DNA of 64,000 nucleotides from Sebastes aleutianus (lineage: Eukaryota; Chordata; Actinopteri; Perciformes; Sebastidae). The stretch is from NCBI GenBank assembly GCA_916700875.1, contig CAKAKS010000032.1:7007001-7071000 (forward strand), given 5' to 3'. The notes under the pieces are model-generated. The model saw only the letters and a program-made list of their open reading frames with translations. It was not told the origin of the DNA and searched no databases. This document shows, one piece after another, positions 22,450-33,368 of the stretch. How positions within the stretch are numbered: the stretch's first letter is position 1; the number at the start of each line of letters is the position of its first letter. Made by a program: the position numbers and the translations under genes.

Positions 22450-23171
22450 AAAAAAAAAGTTCCTCAAGTATATTATACTGTGAGCATTGCTTCAAAAAAC
22501 TGTACACATTTCTTACTATTTTTTATTGTACATCTGGTTTCCTCTACATATTTGATTGACAAGTGCAAAGCAGCAATGGCTCATGGAAGTGCTGAATGGA
22601 ATAACGAGAACATAGAGGCACAGAAATTGAATGACGGCTAGAATATTTGGTTAATTATAAGCAGGATAATTAGCAGAGGGCTGTGGCCTGTCTGGCATGT
22701 GAAGTGGTTGAGGTTTACATTGCAGTTTTATTGTGCAGTCTAATTCATTAGTGTCATTAAAAGCAGGTACTGACTTCTTGGACTTTAACAATGGGATCAC
22801 AGAGGGGAACGTACTGCAAACACAGCCATTTAGACATCTCATTAAATACTAAATACAGTAAGTATGAACGGGGCTTCATAGTGAAACAGATGACAAGACA
22901 AAACACCAAACCATACACGCCTCATCTTATTGTCTCTTACACCATTATTGGGCCGCTAAGTTGCCCTGCTTTTGTTTGCTCGTGGTGTTGAGTCTCATTA
23001 CTTGTTATCATTACATGGTAACACATATTTTTAAATCCATTTTTTTTTTTTTTGCAATTCATCACAAAACAGACACCTTTTTTCTCTTGCAATGAAGTCA
23101 TAACTGCAGTAGAACTACACAAAGCCAACTGACGATTTCTGACAAGGAATTCAGATTTCAACTTTTGCTGC
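22450..23171. other. AT-rich intronic DNA
   Basis: Includes an A run just after the MITE (22448-22458) and a T run near 23040. No gene seen. Confidence 0.4.
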
Positions 23172-23923
23172 TGGTACGGTTAAGTTAACGCGATAATAGC
23201 GTGTTAACGCAAATTCATTTTTAAGCCACTAATTTTTTTAACGCATTTAAATAATTTGTGATGTTTAGGTTGTAGCAGGCTCAGTTTAAAGCTAGAGTGA
23301 AGATACTGATGTCATATGAAAGTGGAAAAGCTAAGGAATCTATTAGCACCATGTCATACTAGCTTGTTGCGAAGGAGGCAAAATAACGCTCCAAACTTAC
23401 ACTCAATTTTGGCGAGGAAAAACTGGCATGGCCATATTCAAAGGGGTCCCTTGACCTCTGACGTCAAGATATGTGAATGTAAATGGGTTCTATGGGTACC
23501 CACAAGTTTCTTCTTTACAGATATGCCCACTTTATGATAATCACATGAAGTTTGGGGCAAATTATAGTCAAATCAGCACACTGACACACTGACAGCTGTT
23601 GTTGCCTGTTGGGCTTGAGTTTGCCTTGTTATGATGTGAGCATATTTTGATACTAAATGCAGTACCTGTGAGGGTTTCTGGACAATATTTGTCATTGTTT
23701 TGTGTTGTTAATTCATTTCCAATAGTACATATATACATACATTTGCATAAAGCAAGCATATTTGTCCACTCCCATATTGATAAGAGTATTAAATACCTGA
23801 CAAATCTCCCTTTTAATGTACATTTTGAACAGATAAAACAATGTGTGATTAATTTGCAATTAATCACGATTAACTATCATGCGATTAATCGTGATTTAAT
23901 ATTTGTATGGATTGACAGCTCTA
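23172..23923 (-). mobile_element. AATCGC/GTTAACGCG hAT-like MITE, copy B
   Basis: Inverse orientation: starts near GTTAAGTTAACGCGATAATAG and ends with ATTAATCGTGATTTAATATTTG followed by ATTGACAGCTCTAG. Near full length. Carries a one-mismatch DR1 (TGACCTCTGACGT, 23452-23464) and an ATTTGCAT octamer-like site. Confidence 0.72.
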
Positions 23924-24744
23924 GCTGCTACAATACTGTAATTAAGAGTATTAATACTGCACTCAGTTATTTTCATTCTAATCGGCCTTTTTCTACATGA
24001 AACATAATGAAAGAATGTGATGTCCTCATATCTCGGCTGATGAAACAACTTCCCTCGTTGGTTGAGCAACAAATTTACTTCCAAGCACAGATTTTAAGAG
24101 AGGTTGTTTTTGAATAACCAGCAATAGATTTATTTTTTTTTTTATCTGGACTGCTGCCGTTTTTTTTAATATGAGTGGGTTTTGTAGATTGAGGTGGTGG
24201 ACTATAGTGCCCTGATTATACACTTGCTCCTGAGTCATGTTCAGCACCCTGCTGAACGTTCATGTTCGCTCGGTGCTCTCCACTCTCCTGCTCAGTGGTA
24301 ATGTTGCTGTTGACATCAAGATCTTTTTGTCAGTGCTCCGCTTTGCCACAACAACATCACATCTTCCAGCCGTTTCCGTTACTAACAACAACAAAAAAAA
24401 AACGTAAGTGAATAAATCAAAACTGGTGGTCCTGATGCGGCTGAGTGCCTTGAAATTAGAAAAAAAAACACGCTAGCAGAAATGACTAAAATGAACATGA
24501 TTGGCACATTTGGCAGAGTTCCCTAGGACTAACTACCACACAACAAACAAACGCTGCAGTTTACAACTCCAGCTTAAGTAATAGATCATGTTGGAAGGCT
24601 GTGGGAAATCCAACATAAATCATCTTTTTGTATCAAATCAAAGATGATGAACACCATAACGTCAATTTGATTAAGTGAGCATTGAAGAGTAAACAGAAAT
24701 ATAGTGTATAGAACGTATTACAAGTGTTTACACAGATTCACTGG
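23924..24744. other. AT-rich intronic DNA
   Basis: No recognised feature; short A and T runs only. Confidence 0.4.
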
Positions 24745-25640
24745 CGCCGGAATAGGGGGGGCCAACGAGACTTTTTGTCCTACCCACTTTCAGGTGTCAG
24801 GTGTTACGGGAATAAAATGTTGGCGATAACGTCTAAGCCTATGGCGTCTAACATGCCGGACCTTTATCCAATCATAATCAACAATTGCATAATTCAAATT
24901 CGCGACATCCAGCCCGCCACAGTCTGGGTAGACCTACCGCAGTTTCATAATGTACCGAAAATACTTCTCAATGGGGAGATAGGGTAATTCCGACATCAAA
25001 GAATCAGTGGCGATGAAAGCCGACCGTTGAGTCGCCTCACGTCTCCTTTGTCTTGACCAAAAAGTTGCACTCAAACACACCGCAAAGACTACAGCCAACG
25101 GCCAACTACCACGTACGTTCTATGCCTGCGTGAGATGAAATAATTCTCCACACCAGCAGGTCGCGGTAGTCTGTATTTGTCATTCAAAAAGGGAAACCGG
25201 AAGACTTAGTACCGCGGATATACAAGCCGTTGTTATGATACGTACATGAAACAAAGCAGCGTTTGCCGACCATTTTCACACAACTCTCATTCACCGATTA
25301 GCTCCATTCCAGACGACCATGTCTTTGTGAAAATATCTGTGTATTGGAATGATCAGATGAGATGAAAGATGAAAAATGAGAAGAGCCTTCTGTGTGTGCC
25401 GTCTTGACTTTACTCGTTGACTTGCTTTCTTCACGTTCGTGTCTCTTCTTGTGCACTGATTTGTTTAAGCTAAACAGCCAATCAGAGGGATTTACCTCAC
25501 CGACGGGCACCGCTGCCGATTCAACATGCTGAATCGGCCGGAAAAAACTCCAAAACGGGCAGACTAGAGCCGAAACTAGGCCGCTCAGTGTGGGAGTACC
25601 TCTCCCTGGCGCTGGCTGTCCTCAGTGTGAGACTTGTCAT
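24745..25640. repeat. CG-containing interspersed element of unknown class
   Basis: More CG-rich than its flanks. It contains GGCGCCGGAATAGGGGGG, GTACCGCGGATATACAAGCC, CAGCCAATCAGAGGGATTTAC and the dyad GCCGATTCAACATGCTGAATCGGC. I recognise the last blocks as repeated in teleosts. Borders and superfamily not resolved; no long reading frame. Confidence 0.4.
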
Positions 25641-26860
25641 TGTGACAGAAGCTATGAAGACGAGACAATAGTATTTATGTCTCCAGTGGTTACCAAAACT
25701 TTCCTCTGTTGTCTAGTTATGCAACACTGTACTGAACAATTAAATGTGTCTGAACACACATTTAATCAACCACATTAGAATTGCGCAGGGCTGCATAGTC
25801 TATTCCCAGAGGGTCGTTTTTCAATCACTGATTTTCTTTTTGTCTTTTTTTTCTCTTTCATTGGGAGAGAATTTTAAAAAATTCTAACTTGTATTTTCTT
25901 TGAAGAAAGGGTGTAAATTAAAGCTAATTATCTGTATTCACATTACTCGTTATATCGTGTCTAAATGGACAATGAGGTCTTATGCAAATGGACATGCAAT
26001 TTTCAATCAAACAATCCCTAATTTTGATGTTATTCAGTTAGTATATCTGCACACTATTCACAAAGGCGGTGGAGACTGTGACCCGGAGGACACCCTCTCC
26101 CTCCTCTACCTGCATCGCAATAAATTCTCACAATAAAGTATTCCATTTTTTAAACAAAGCACCGCACATAATAAAAGCATGTAGAATCACTCATATGAAT
26201 CAAAGATAAATAGTGCAGTGTTTAGCGCACCCCCGCTCCAGATGTTTAATATGCTTTTTTATGCACTGTTCCTTGTCATGGTTGCGTTGCTTTTGTGGGT
26301 TGCATTCACAGCGGGGTAACACGTCCGTAAACATTGTCTGGTTTTATTTGGTCGTTCAGATTGGTGTCATTTTTCTTTTTTGACGTTATCTAATATTATT
26401 CAGTGATTATGCACAATTTGCTTGTACTTCTTTATCAGATGATCGGTGCTGCTTATTGCAAAAACAACAACAACACATTGCCTTGTAGCTGTTATCTGTA
26501 CCTGCTCTTCTGGTCATTCACTGAACATTTAACAGTCGAAAAGGGATATTTTTTGTTTGGATGAATTTTAAAGTCTTTAACTAGCAGATGCCCATGTCAA
26601 CAGATTTTTTTCAGTTATTGATTTAACATCAGTTCTCTGGGAAACTGTCTGTGTGCACCATTAGTAAGTAGTAGGCTCCCGCAACCTGGTCATTGGCTTT
26701 GAAAATAACCAGGCGCAAAGTGGGTTGTCACACTGACATATTATTTGCTTCTTACCGACTCAGGAAGGGGGCATGTCTTTGGACTATTTTCATTGTTTCA
26801 AGAACACTTAGATGTAGGAAAAAACATTATGGTTTGGTTTAAAAGTACTACGTTAGTAAA
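25641..26860. other. Unique intronic DNA
   Basis: Nothing recognised. One 78-codon frame at 25900-26136 shows no motif. Confidence 0.4.
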
Positions 26861-27240
26861 ATGAAAGTGAAGTGTTGTACACGTGAACACAAAGATAAAC
26901 AACATGTTATTGGTTTCGAACGGGACACCAACAGCATCTCCTGGATGAAAGCCCTGTGTTTGTTGTACCCATCCACCACCAAACCCACCCACCCTATGTG
27001 TGTTTTGCAGGCTGGTTTCATACACCGTTCGTAGTTATACTTGCACTGTAATTCGTATATATCCCACAAAATCAATTTGTGTGTAATTAACGTAGTCGTG
27101 AACCAGGAAATATAAAGAGTGGCGAACGCTGCATAGAGAGGAGGTTGGGGTGGATAGGTGGGTAAAAAAAATAACAGACTTTCGCCCAGGAGACCGGCGA
27201 CCACTTTCTTGTTTAATATTGTCACGGATGGGTTTACGTT
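26861..27240 (-). repeat. Teleost GGACTTTCAC repeat, copy 2
   Basis: Contains TGGATGAAAGCCCTGTGTTTG, a GTTGGGGTGGATAGGTGGG block and ACAGACTTTCGCCCAGGAG, all shared with copy 1 at 21014-21560 in form. No coding role. Confidence 0.5.
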
Positions 27241-27369
27241 GTAATCATTTGAAAGCACGGTGCGTCTCGTACAGATGCTAAAGAGTGCCTTGTGCGTTGC
27301 TATCACATGCCGAGGGGCGTGACAAAGTGTCGGTATTTGACGCCCTGGGAATGAGAACGGGCTGGAAGA

Positions 27370-27494
27370 CACTACTGTTTTTGCTTTGTTTTGTCATGTT
27401 TTTCTTGTGTAGCACAAATGGACTAGGCTACAACTGCATTTCCTTGTTCAACTATGTGTTATAGAATGACAATAAATGATCCTTGAATCCTTGA
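27370..27494 (+). repeat. LINE/SINE-like 3' tail
   Basis: Ends ATAGAATGACAATAAATGATCC followed by TTGAATCCTTGAA, the form of an L2-like 3' tail (an ACAATAAA-type end with a short tandem word). Only the tail is recognisable. Confidence 0.4.
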
Positions 27495-28200
27495 AAAGAT
27501 GTTACTGATTCTGCAAGTCTCAGATCCTCAGGCAGGGAGTTTCAGATTCGAGGGGCCCTCGACTGCAAAAGCCGGTCACCTTTAGTTTTGAGCTGGGACT
27601 TAGGAACAGCCAGCAGAGCCCTGCCTGAGGATCTGAGGATCTGAGGCTGCGTTCCGGCTCATATGACAGCCGCAATTCAGCAATGTAACTGGGAACTGAA
27701 CCATTAAGTGCTTTAAAAGTAATCAGTAAAATCTTCAAATCAATTCTAAAACATACTGGTAACCAGTGTAGGGAGTTTAAATCAAAGCTGATATGATGTT
27801 GTCATCTAGTGTTTGTTAAAAGCTGAACCGAGCAGCTGTGTTTTGTGCCAGCTGAAGGCGTGAGATGGTTCTCTGGCGTAACCCTGATTACAATAAATTT
27901 CAATAATGTAACCAAGATGAAATAAAAGCATGGATGACCTTCTCGAGATCAGGTCGACTGAGAAAAGACCTGATTTTTGAGATGCACGTCAGCTGATAAA
28001 AACATGGTTAAACGACCCTTGCAACGTGCTTTTCAAATAAAAGGTCACCGTCAGATATAACACCCAAGTTTCATGTTGAAGGTTTAACATTTGTGGACAG
28101 GGAGCCAAGATGTTTTTTTTCGGGGACGAAAGAGAGATTATTTCCAAATTGTTATAATTTAGCTGGAGAAGGTTTAAGGTCATCCAGCACTCCAGCACTG
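27495..28200 (-). pseudogene. L2-type LINE ORF2 remnant (reverse transcriptase C-terminal half)
   Basis: On the minus strand, fragments in all three frames give conserved LINE RT blocks in the right order. First comes WMTLNLLQLNYNNLEI (compare WM-x-x-NFLQLN-x-x-KTEI). Then come DLEKVIHAFISS, RLQLAQNTAARF, SLHWLPVCFRIDLKILLITF, KALNGSVPSYIAEL and RSLRSSD, and finally LPEDLRLAESVTSF. Order and spacing fit the end of an L2-type ORF2. Frameshifts and stops between blocks show it is dead. It inserted antisense to the host gene. Confidence 0.8.
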
Positions 28201-30831
28201 ACAGACAAGATAGTTACTGATGAGTATTGCGTACTTCAAAGGCATACATTTGCATGTCATCTGCATAACAATGGTATGGAATATTGTATTCATATATGAT
28301 AAGTCCAGCTATTGTGAATGACTGAGGTCAAATCTAAAAAAAGAAAAACCGACAAGAAACATGAAAATCTTCAAAAGAATGATGATGTTGTTCCGTAACT
28401 TCTGGATGTGTAGATGAACAAATGTTCACCATATAAACTTAAAAGGTGATATGTTAAACTTGTTTCTGCTGCCGCCAAGTGGCCAAAAAAACTCAGTTAT
28501 TGCAGGTTTAAAATTGACTGTGGCAGAAAATCCTTTTAAAGAAGAAACCAACAACAATACACAATCACAAAAAGGCTGCTTATCAGCATGCTGAACATAC
28601 TTTTACACCATCTCTCTACAGTGGAAGCTGTCACTGTGTCGCGCCAATGAATGGGTTGTAAACTAAAATGTGAAGCAGTCAAATTGTTGGGACCCCAAAA
28701 AGCTTGTGCTGGCCTTGGGTAAATGCATAATGTTATAAGAGGATTTGGCAGAGAATACAATTTGAATGGCTTGTTTCCCTCCGTCTCTCAGGCCTTTTAG
28801 CAGCAATTTTATTATCTGAGGGAATTCTGCTCTCACCAACAGTTGGCCTGATTTGGTATGCTATGTCAACAAGAGCCTCAGTTGATTGAATCTGTAACCG
28901 CACAGAGAGCGAGAAAAGTGTTTACCAGCTTGATTCGATGATAGAATACGACGATCACTTTGGATTGAAATGTTTCTGCTTTTTGGGGGGCTTGTCTTTT
29001 TCCTCGGAAGGGCAATAATCAAGTGCCATTTTATAAACACTGTTGATGAAGTCTAAACTTCATAGATAAATGAGAAATTGCCTCCAACAGAGTCCATTAA
29101 CTGTAGAAAAACAGCTCAGCTGGATTGCTAGGGCTGGTGTGGGTTACAAAGAAACAAGAAAGAACCTCCAGATTAGTGTTTTATTGATGGTTTCTTCCAG
29201 TCTTGTAATTGTTTTTAGTGAACATCTTTTCCATTAAGAATAGTTTTTAAGGAAATATATCATTTTCATAGAGTTTTAAGTCCTGACACAGAATAGATTA
29301 TTGGATGGGCATACTTCCAGTGAATCCCCACAGGTCGTCGTTAAAAGCAACACTCAAGGAAACTGAAAACACAGGTGTCATCCACAGCATGAATTTGTGT
29401 GGGATGGTTTCAGACTTGTGTGATCCAATCATTTCTAATAATTTCAGATTGTTGTAAGGTCCAAAAGTTAACATTTATTGAAAAAGATAGATGCAATCAT
29501 TTCCAAAATCCACAACATGTTTTTATCTAACAAAATAGTCTGCTTCAATCCATATTTGTTGGTGTTTAGCCTTTCAAAAACACAATTTTCGCTGCAGTCA
29601 AAAAGCTGCTCGCTGCACACATAAGGGAGGTATGGACCTGTATTAATGGGGCGATCTAGCAGCAGTCTAACAACACCATAAATTACATTTATTTAACCAC
29701 AATAACAAAAACTTGTCTCCAACACTTTTATAGGAAATGTATTAAATCATTAAAAAAAAAAATCAGATTATGTATCTGTATTTGCTTGGCAAATTTGCCA
29801 AGATGTCATCACTTTATGTTTGTGGAAAAAACTGAAGTTCTATTCATTAAAGTAAGCTGATTTAATAAATACATCTAATATCACTCTATTCAAACTGAGG
29901 ATTTCGTTCGAGGAATTGTAATGTTTTTGACGTCGGTGTGATGACGTCGGAAAATATGGGGCAGGGGAGCTCAGATTTTCTTAGATACAAGTAGGGGCAG
30001 CTTCAAGGAAAAAAGGTTGGGAACCACTCTCTTATATTATGGTGATTTTTTGTTTTTATGCCAAGCTGGTTTTAAAATCATCTCCGTCTATACTGCTTAA
30101 ACCCCCACCGATGCTCATGTTGCACCATGCAGACTGGGACCGACAGGCAGTTGAACCAGGCCTTGTGATGCAGTAAATGAGGGCATCAAGCTCTGTTGGG
30201 CAGCAGTATTCACAGGTGAAGCTGAGGCAGAAACCTACTAATGGAATTACAGTCTTTCCTTTGCGGTCGCAGTTATAATTTCTACCCTGCCGATAATTGC
30301 TCCCAAGCACGTATTTCTTCATCTTATTTGGACTGGGAAACAAGAGTTAATAGGTTTCTGCCTTCAGGCCCAAAGGCTCTTGCAGGCTGAGTCTTAAAGC
30401 CTTTATATGAAATCGCCGCTGGGTTTGTTGTAAATGGGTCCAGTCCACATTGCCGGCAAACTTGTTGTAAGCACTCGGATTGTCCTTCCCAAATTGACCG
30501 GACCCTTTGTGTAAGAAGCATGCAAATGTGGAAGGGAGAGCAAATGAGGCTTATCCGGAGCGCTCCGATTTGAAGGCCTCTAAATTCACCAGTTTTTCAG
30601 CAACCTCAGGGGATAAAGGAAAGCACTGGATATGAGGGACGGATGAAAGGAGGAGAGTAAAACTGTTTCCTGCCAATGTCTACAATGAAGTCCTCTGTTT
30701 GTCTTAATATAATTATTCAATTCAATAATTCAATTGTCTCTATTTATACCCTTGCGGTTATTTAAACATTTTAGACTTGCAAGACGGATGGAAATAATGT
30801 CGCTTAATTAAATCAGATTTCACTTCATACC
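28201..30831. other. Mostly unique intronic DNA
   Basis: A short repeat end lies at about 28465-28510 (CTGCCGCCAAGTGGCC, then a CAGTTATTGCAGGTTTAAA block). AAAAAAGGTTGGGAACCACTC at about 30010 looks like the end of another repeat. The stretch 28790-29110 is low in repeats and reads like a possible conserved non-coding element, which I cannot test. Confidence 0.4.
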
Positions 30832-31237
30832 AGGGCTGTCAAAGTTAACACGATAATAACGAGTTAATGCAAATTCATTTAAACGCCACTAATATCTTCA
30901 ACGCAACTTAGGATTTTGAGGTTGTAACGCATTTTAAAGCTAGAGTGAAGATACTGGTATCGTATGAATCTAGAAAAGCTAAGGTTTAGTACTGACCATG
31001 TCATACTAGCTTGTCGCTAAGGAGGTTATATAACGCTCCAAACTTATGCAAAATTTTGGTGAGGAAAAACTGGCATGGCCAGTCCCTTGACCTCTGACCT
31101 CAAGATATGTGAATGAAAATGGGTTCTATGGGTACCCACAAGTCTCCCCTTTACAGACATGCCCACTTTATGATAATCACATGCAGTTTGGGGCAAGTCA
31201 TAGTCAAGTCAGCACACTGACAGCCATTGACAGCCCT
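30832..31237 (-). mobile_element. AATCGC/GTTAACGCG hAT-like MITE, copy C, internally deleted
   Basis: Both ends are present (AGGGCTGTCAAAGTTAAC at 30832; CATTGACAGCCCT to 31237), but the AT-rich half with the octamer-like and AATCGC blocks is missing. This leaves 406 bp instead of about 700. A perfect DR1 in reverse, TGACCTCTGACCT, is at 31088-31100. Confidence 0.72.
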
Positions 31238-31299
31238 ACTACAGTATATACATGCAAACATGTGTAATTAGTTATATTTACAGTATATAATTATATGTT

Positions 31300-31320
31300 A
31301 TATATATATATATATATATA
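31300..31320. repeat. (TA)n microsatellite
   Basis: Ten or so TA units following TATGTTATAT. Confidence 0.8.
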
Positions 31321-32340
31321 AACATTCATCGGTCTTATCCAAGATTGAACAAGAGACCCACTCACCATGCCAAACATCAAGACTTTGTACAGCCCTATTC
31401 TCCCATCCTTCCTCTGTCTAAGTACCAACATACAAATTGCATACACAGCTAATGGCAAAAGGCTGTTTGAGTGCAACGGCTGACATACACTAGGAGACAC
31501 GCGTGTCCCAGTTAGAGAAGTACACTTTAATCTGACACTTGGGAAGCTGGTTTTACTAGTATCTAAGAGACGCAAGAGTGCTGCCTGGAAATGGAAACAA
31601 ACTTTAAAAGGAAAGACAAGGGAATAAATCAACCCTATATTGAAACATTTTCTTGATATATCCTACAACTTCTACAACTTCTACAACTGCAACTGCTGCA
31701 TCGAGCGCACCTCACGACCCTGCACTGACACGCAGGGCAAGCTCACCTTGATTGGTTCCTGAGAATGATTAAAATCAATTATTCTGCAAGATTTTTGCTT
31801 TGCGTTCCTCAGCTTCCCCTCATCAACACTACTTTTCTTAACCGAGCATATTAAAAATGAATTTTCCTCCTTTCAAGTTGAGATTCTCTGTGCTTCCACA
31901 TACACACACAGCTCTCAGTCTCTGATGAACTTCTAGCTTGAACAAGCGCAATAGGTTTGAAAGTGAAATGGGACTTCATATCAAAGCTAGAAAAAAAACT
32001 GTGCTTTGATTTTCCACCCGCTACCCCCTCTTTCTTTTTTTTGGGGCAAGGGATGTCATTGACTGCTCTTTTTTCAAAGCAGCTTTATTTCATGAATTTT
32101 CATCAAGTGCTTCTCTCAGCCATTGCCTCAAAACTATTTGAAATGATAGCCCGTCACTCATCTGGTATCTGTTCATACTGTAACAGCATGACGTGTCATG
32201 AGATCGTAATTGCAGATCATTTTTCAAGCTTTCTCGCTACTGCTGATTTGCGCTCGATCTGAGATCGATAAAGTCTCTAACCCAGTGTCCTTTTATGTTT
32301 CCTCCCAGTACACCCAATCTGCAGCACTGCTCTCTTCTAC
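31321..32340. other. Unique intron just upstream of the exon
   Basis: No repeat family recognised; increasingly CT-rich towards the acceptor. Confidence 0.45.
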
Positions 32341-32371
32341 AGTTCTTTGTCTTTGTCTCTCTCTCCCTCAG
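32341..32371 (+). promoter_or_regulatory. Splice acceptor and polypyrimidine tract of the MAM exon
   Basis: A run of C and T from about 32343 (ttctttgtctttgtctctct, then ctccctcag) ends at the AG of 32370-32371. A second, weaker AG (ctacag, ending 32342) lies upstream. Using it would add 29 bases and shift the frame, so the downstream AG is the likely site. Confidence 0.8.
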
Positions 32372-32576
32372 GCCAGTTCCTGTGGGTGAACAGCTCAGCC
32401 TTTGGCGGCCCCTGGGTGCTGAGTCCTTGGCTGTGGGGGGGCCAGGGTCCCTGTAGCCTGGACATGGCTGTGTTCCTCCACCCCAAGCAAAGTGGACAAT
32501 ACACCATATGGCTCATAGAGCGGGACAAAGTGCCACTTGCCCTCTTCTCCACTGACACGCTGCCGCGCATCACAGG
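32372..32576 (+). CDS. alk: Internal coding exon of ALK-type receptor tyrosine kinase (middle of first MAM domain)
   Basis: A 205-bp exon with 67 complete codons and no stop. It is preceded by a long CT-rich tract ending CCCTCAG and followed by the donor GTAAGC. It enters in phase 1 (GC completes a split codon) and leaves in phase 2 (GG of a glycine codon). The peptide opens QFLWVNSSAF, continues VLSPWLW...PCSLDMAVFLH, then QSGQYTIWLIERD, and ends TLPRIT. From memory, human ALK MAM1 has the same order: G-x-FL-x-x-N-x-SA, then ILSPW, C-x-L, and PSGRY. The NSS glycosylation sequon falls where human has NTS, and the exon end falls at the glycine before a tryptophan. MAM domains are extracellular adhesion/ligand-binding modules; ALK carries two before its LDLa and glycine-rich regions, membrane segment and kinase. 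The exon is GC-rich against an AT-rich background. Teleost Ltk, which also has MAM domains, is the main alternative; other MAM proteins fit less well. The exon call is firm, the gene name fairly so. Confidence 0.82.
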
Positions 32577-32582
32577 GTAAGC
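32577..32582 (+). promoter_or_regulatory. Splice donor of the MAM exon
   Basis: CACAGG|GTAAGC matches the consensus donor well. In the exon frame the codon after the split glycine would be TAA, so reading through would stop translation at once, which supports the splice position. Confidence 0.85.
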
Positions 32583-33297
32583 ACCTGTTTTATACACGTA
32601 TAGTGCACTAGAAGACTGAATTTGAGCTTGCACTGGGAAAAAACAGATTGATTTGATTAAACACAGTGCCAGTACTCTCTTATCCACATGTTGGCGTGTT
32701 TATCGGCAGCTATCAGCAATCTCTTGGGACCTATTCCTATTTATTCATTATTTCTTTAAGCATGTTATACTGTGTCAGTCATAATCAGCTGTGGTTTTAT
32801 TGCTATATTATCACACCTGGGCTGAGCATCTTCTATAGTAGGCCGATAATACTCAATAATAGACAATAATATTCCAAATGAAACATTATAGGGTTAAGCT
32901 GGTGTGTTTAGTGTTAACAGCTAAAGTGCTTTCCTGTGTTATTTGTAGCCTATAGTAGGGTATCATTCAGGTTTTAGGAGCAGTGTCTCAGTCAGGATGC
33001 CCCTACATATTATGCAGCAGGATAAAGAGACACATTCTGAATTCTTACAGTGAATAAAAGATACTTAGAGAGATATTTGGTTTGGGGGTCCTTTGAAGGT
33101 TTTTGACCTACAGTATAACTATCGAATTTTACATCATTTTGGACCATTATTATTACTAGATTATTTTATTATTTACACATATCACAGCCTTCGTCTGAGC
33201 ATTTAATTCTTCTGGAAATGTTTGCCCTAAAAGAGCAGATTCAGAAAACTTTGAAACAATATTTGTTTCATTATATTTGTGTAAAAGTTATGACAAC
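32583..33297. other. Unique intron just downstream of the exon
   Basis: No features seen; AT-rich. Confidence 0.45.
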
Positions 33298-33368
33298 ACC
33301 AAGATGGTGACGGCCAAACACCAAGACGTCACGGTGACTAAGTCCACTTCTTACATACAGTCTATGGT
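33298..33368 (-). repeat. ACCATAGACTG repeat, short fragment
   Basis: ACCAAGATGGTGACGGCC, GACGTCACGGTGACTAAGTCC and ACTTCTTACATACAGTCTATGG match one end of the repeat at 711 and 53335. Confidence 0.7.

Larger units (their letters stand above)
1..32371 (+). other. alk: Upstream intron of the alk-like gene (continues off the window)
   Basis: No exon showing the next upstream ALK block (tryptophan-rich segment before the MAM exon) was recognised between the window start and the exon. The interval holds AT-rich unique sequence and transposons, listed separately. If the gene assignment is right this intron exceeds 32 kb and is phase 1. The 5' end is outside the window. A short or diverged exon, or a gene nested in the intron, could have been missed by eye. 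Confidence 0.6.

Noticed and set aside
22052..22507. Proline-rich 151-codon minus-strand frame
   Set aside because: The prolines come from the complementary 24-G run inside a MITE; no domain on either side.
26848..27372. 174-codon minus-strand frame, the longest in the window
   Set aside because: It crosses a recognised teleost repeat and matches only another copy at 21014-21319; no domain or splice support.
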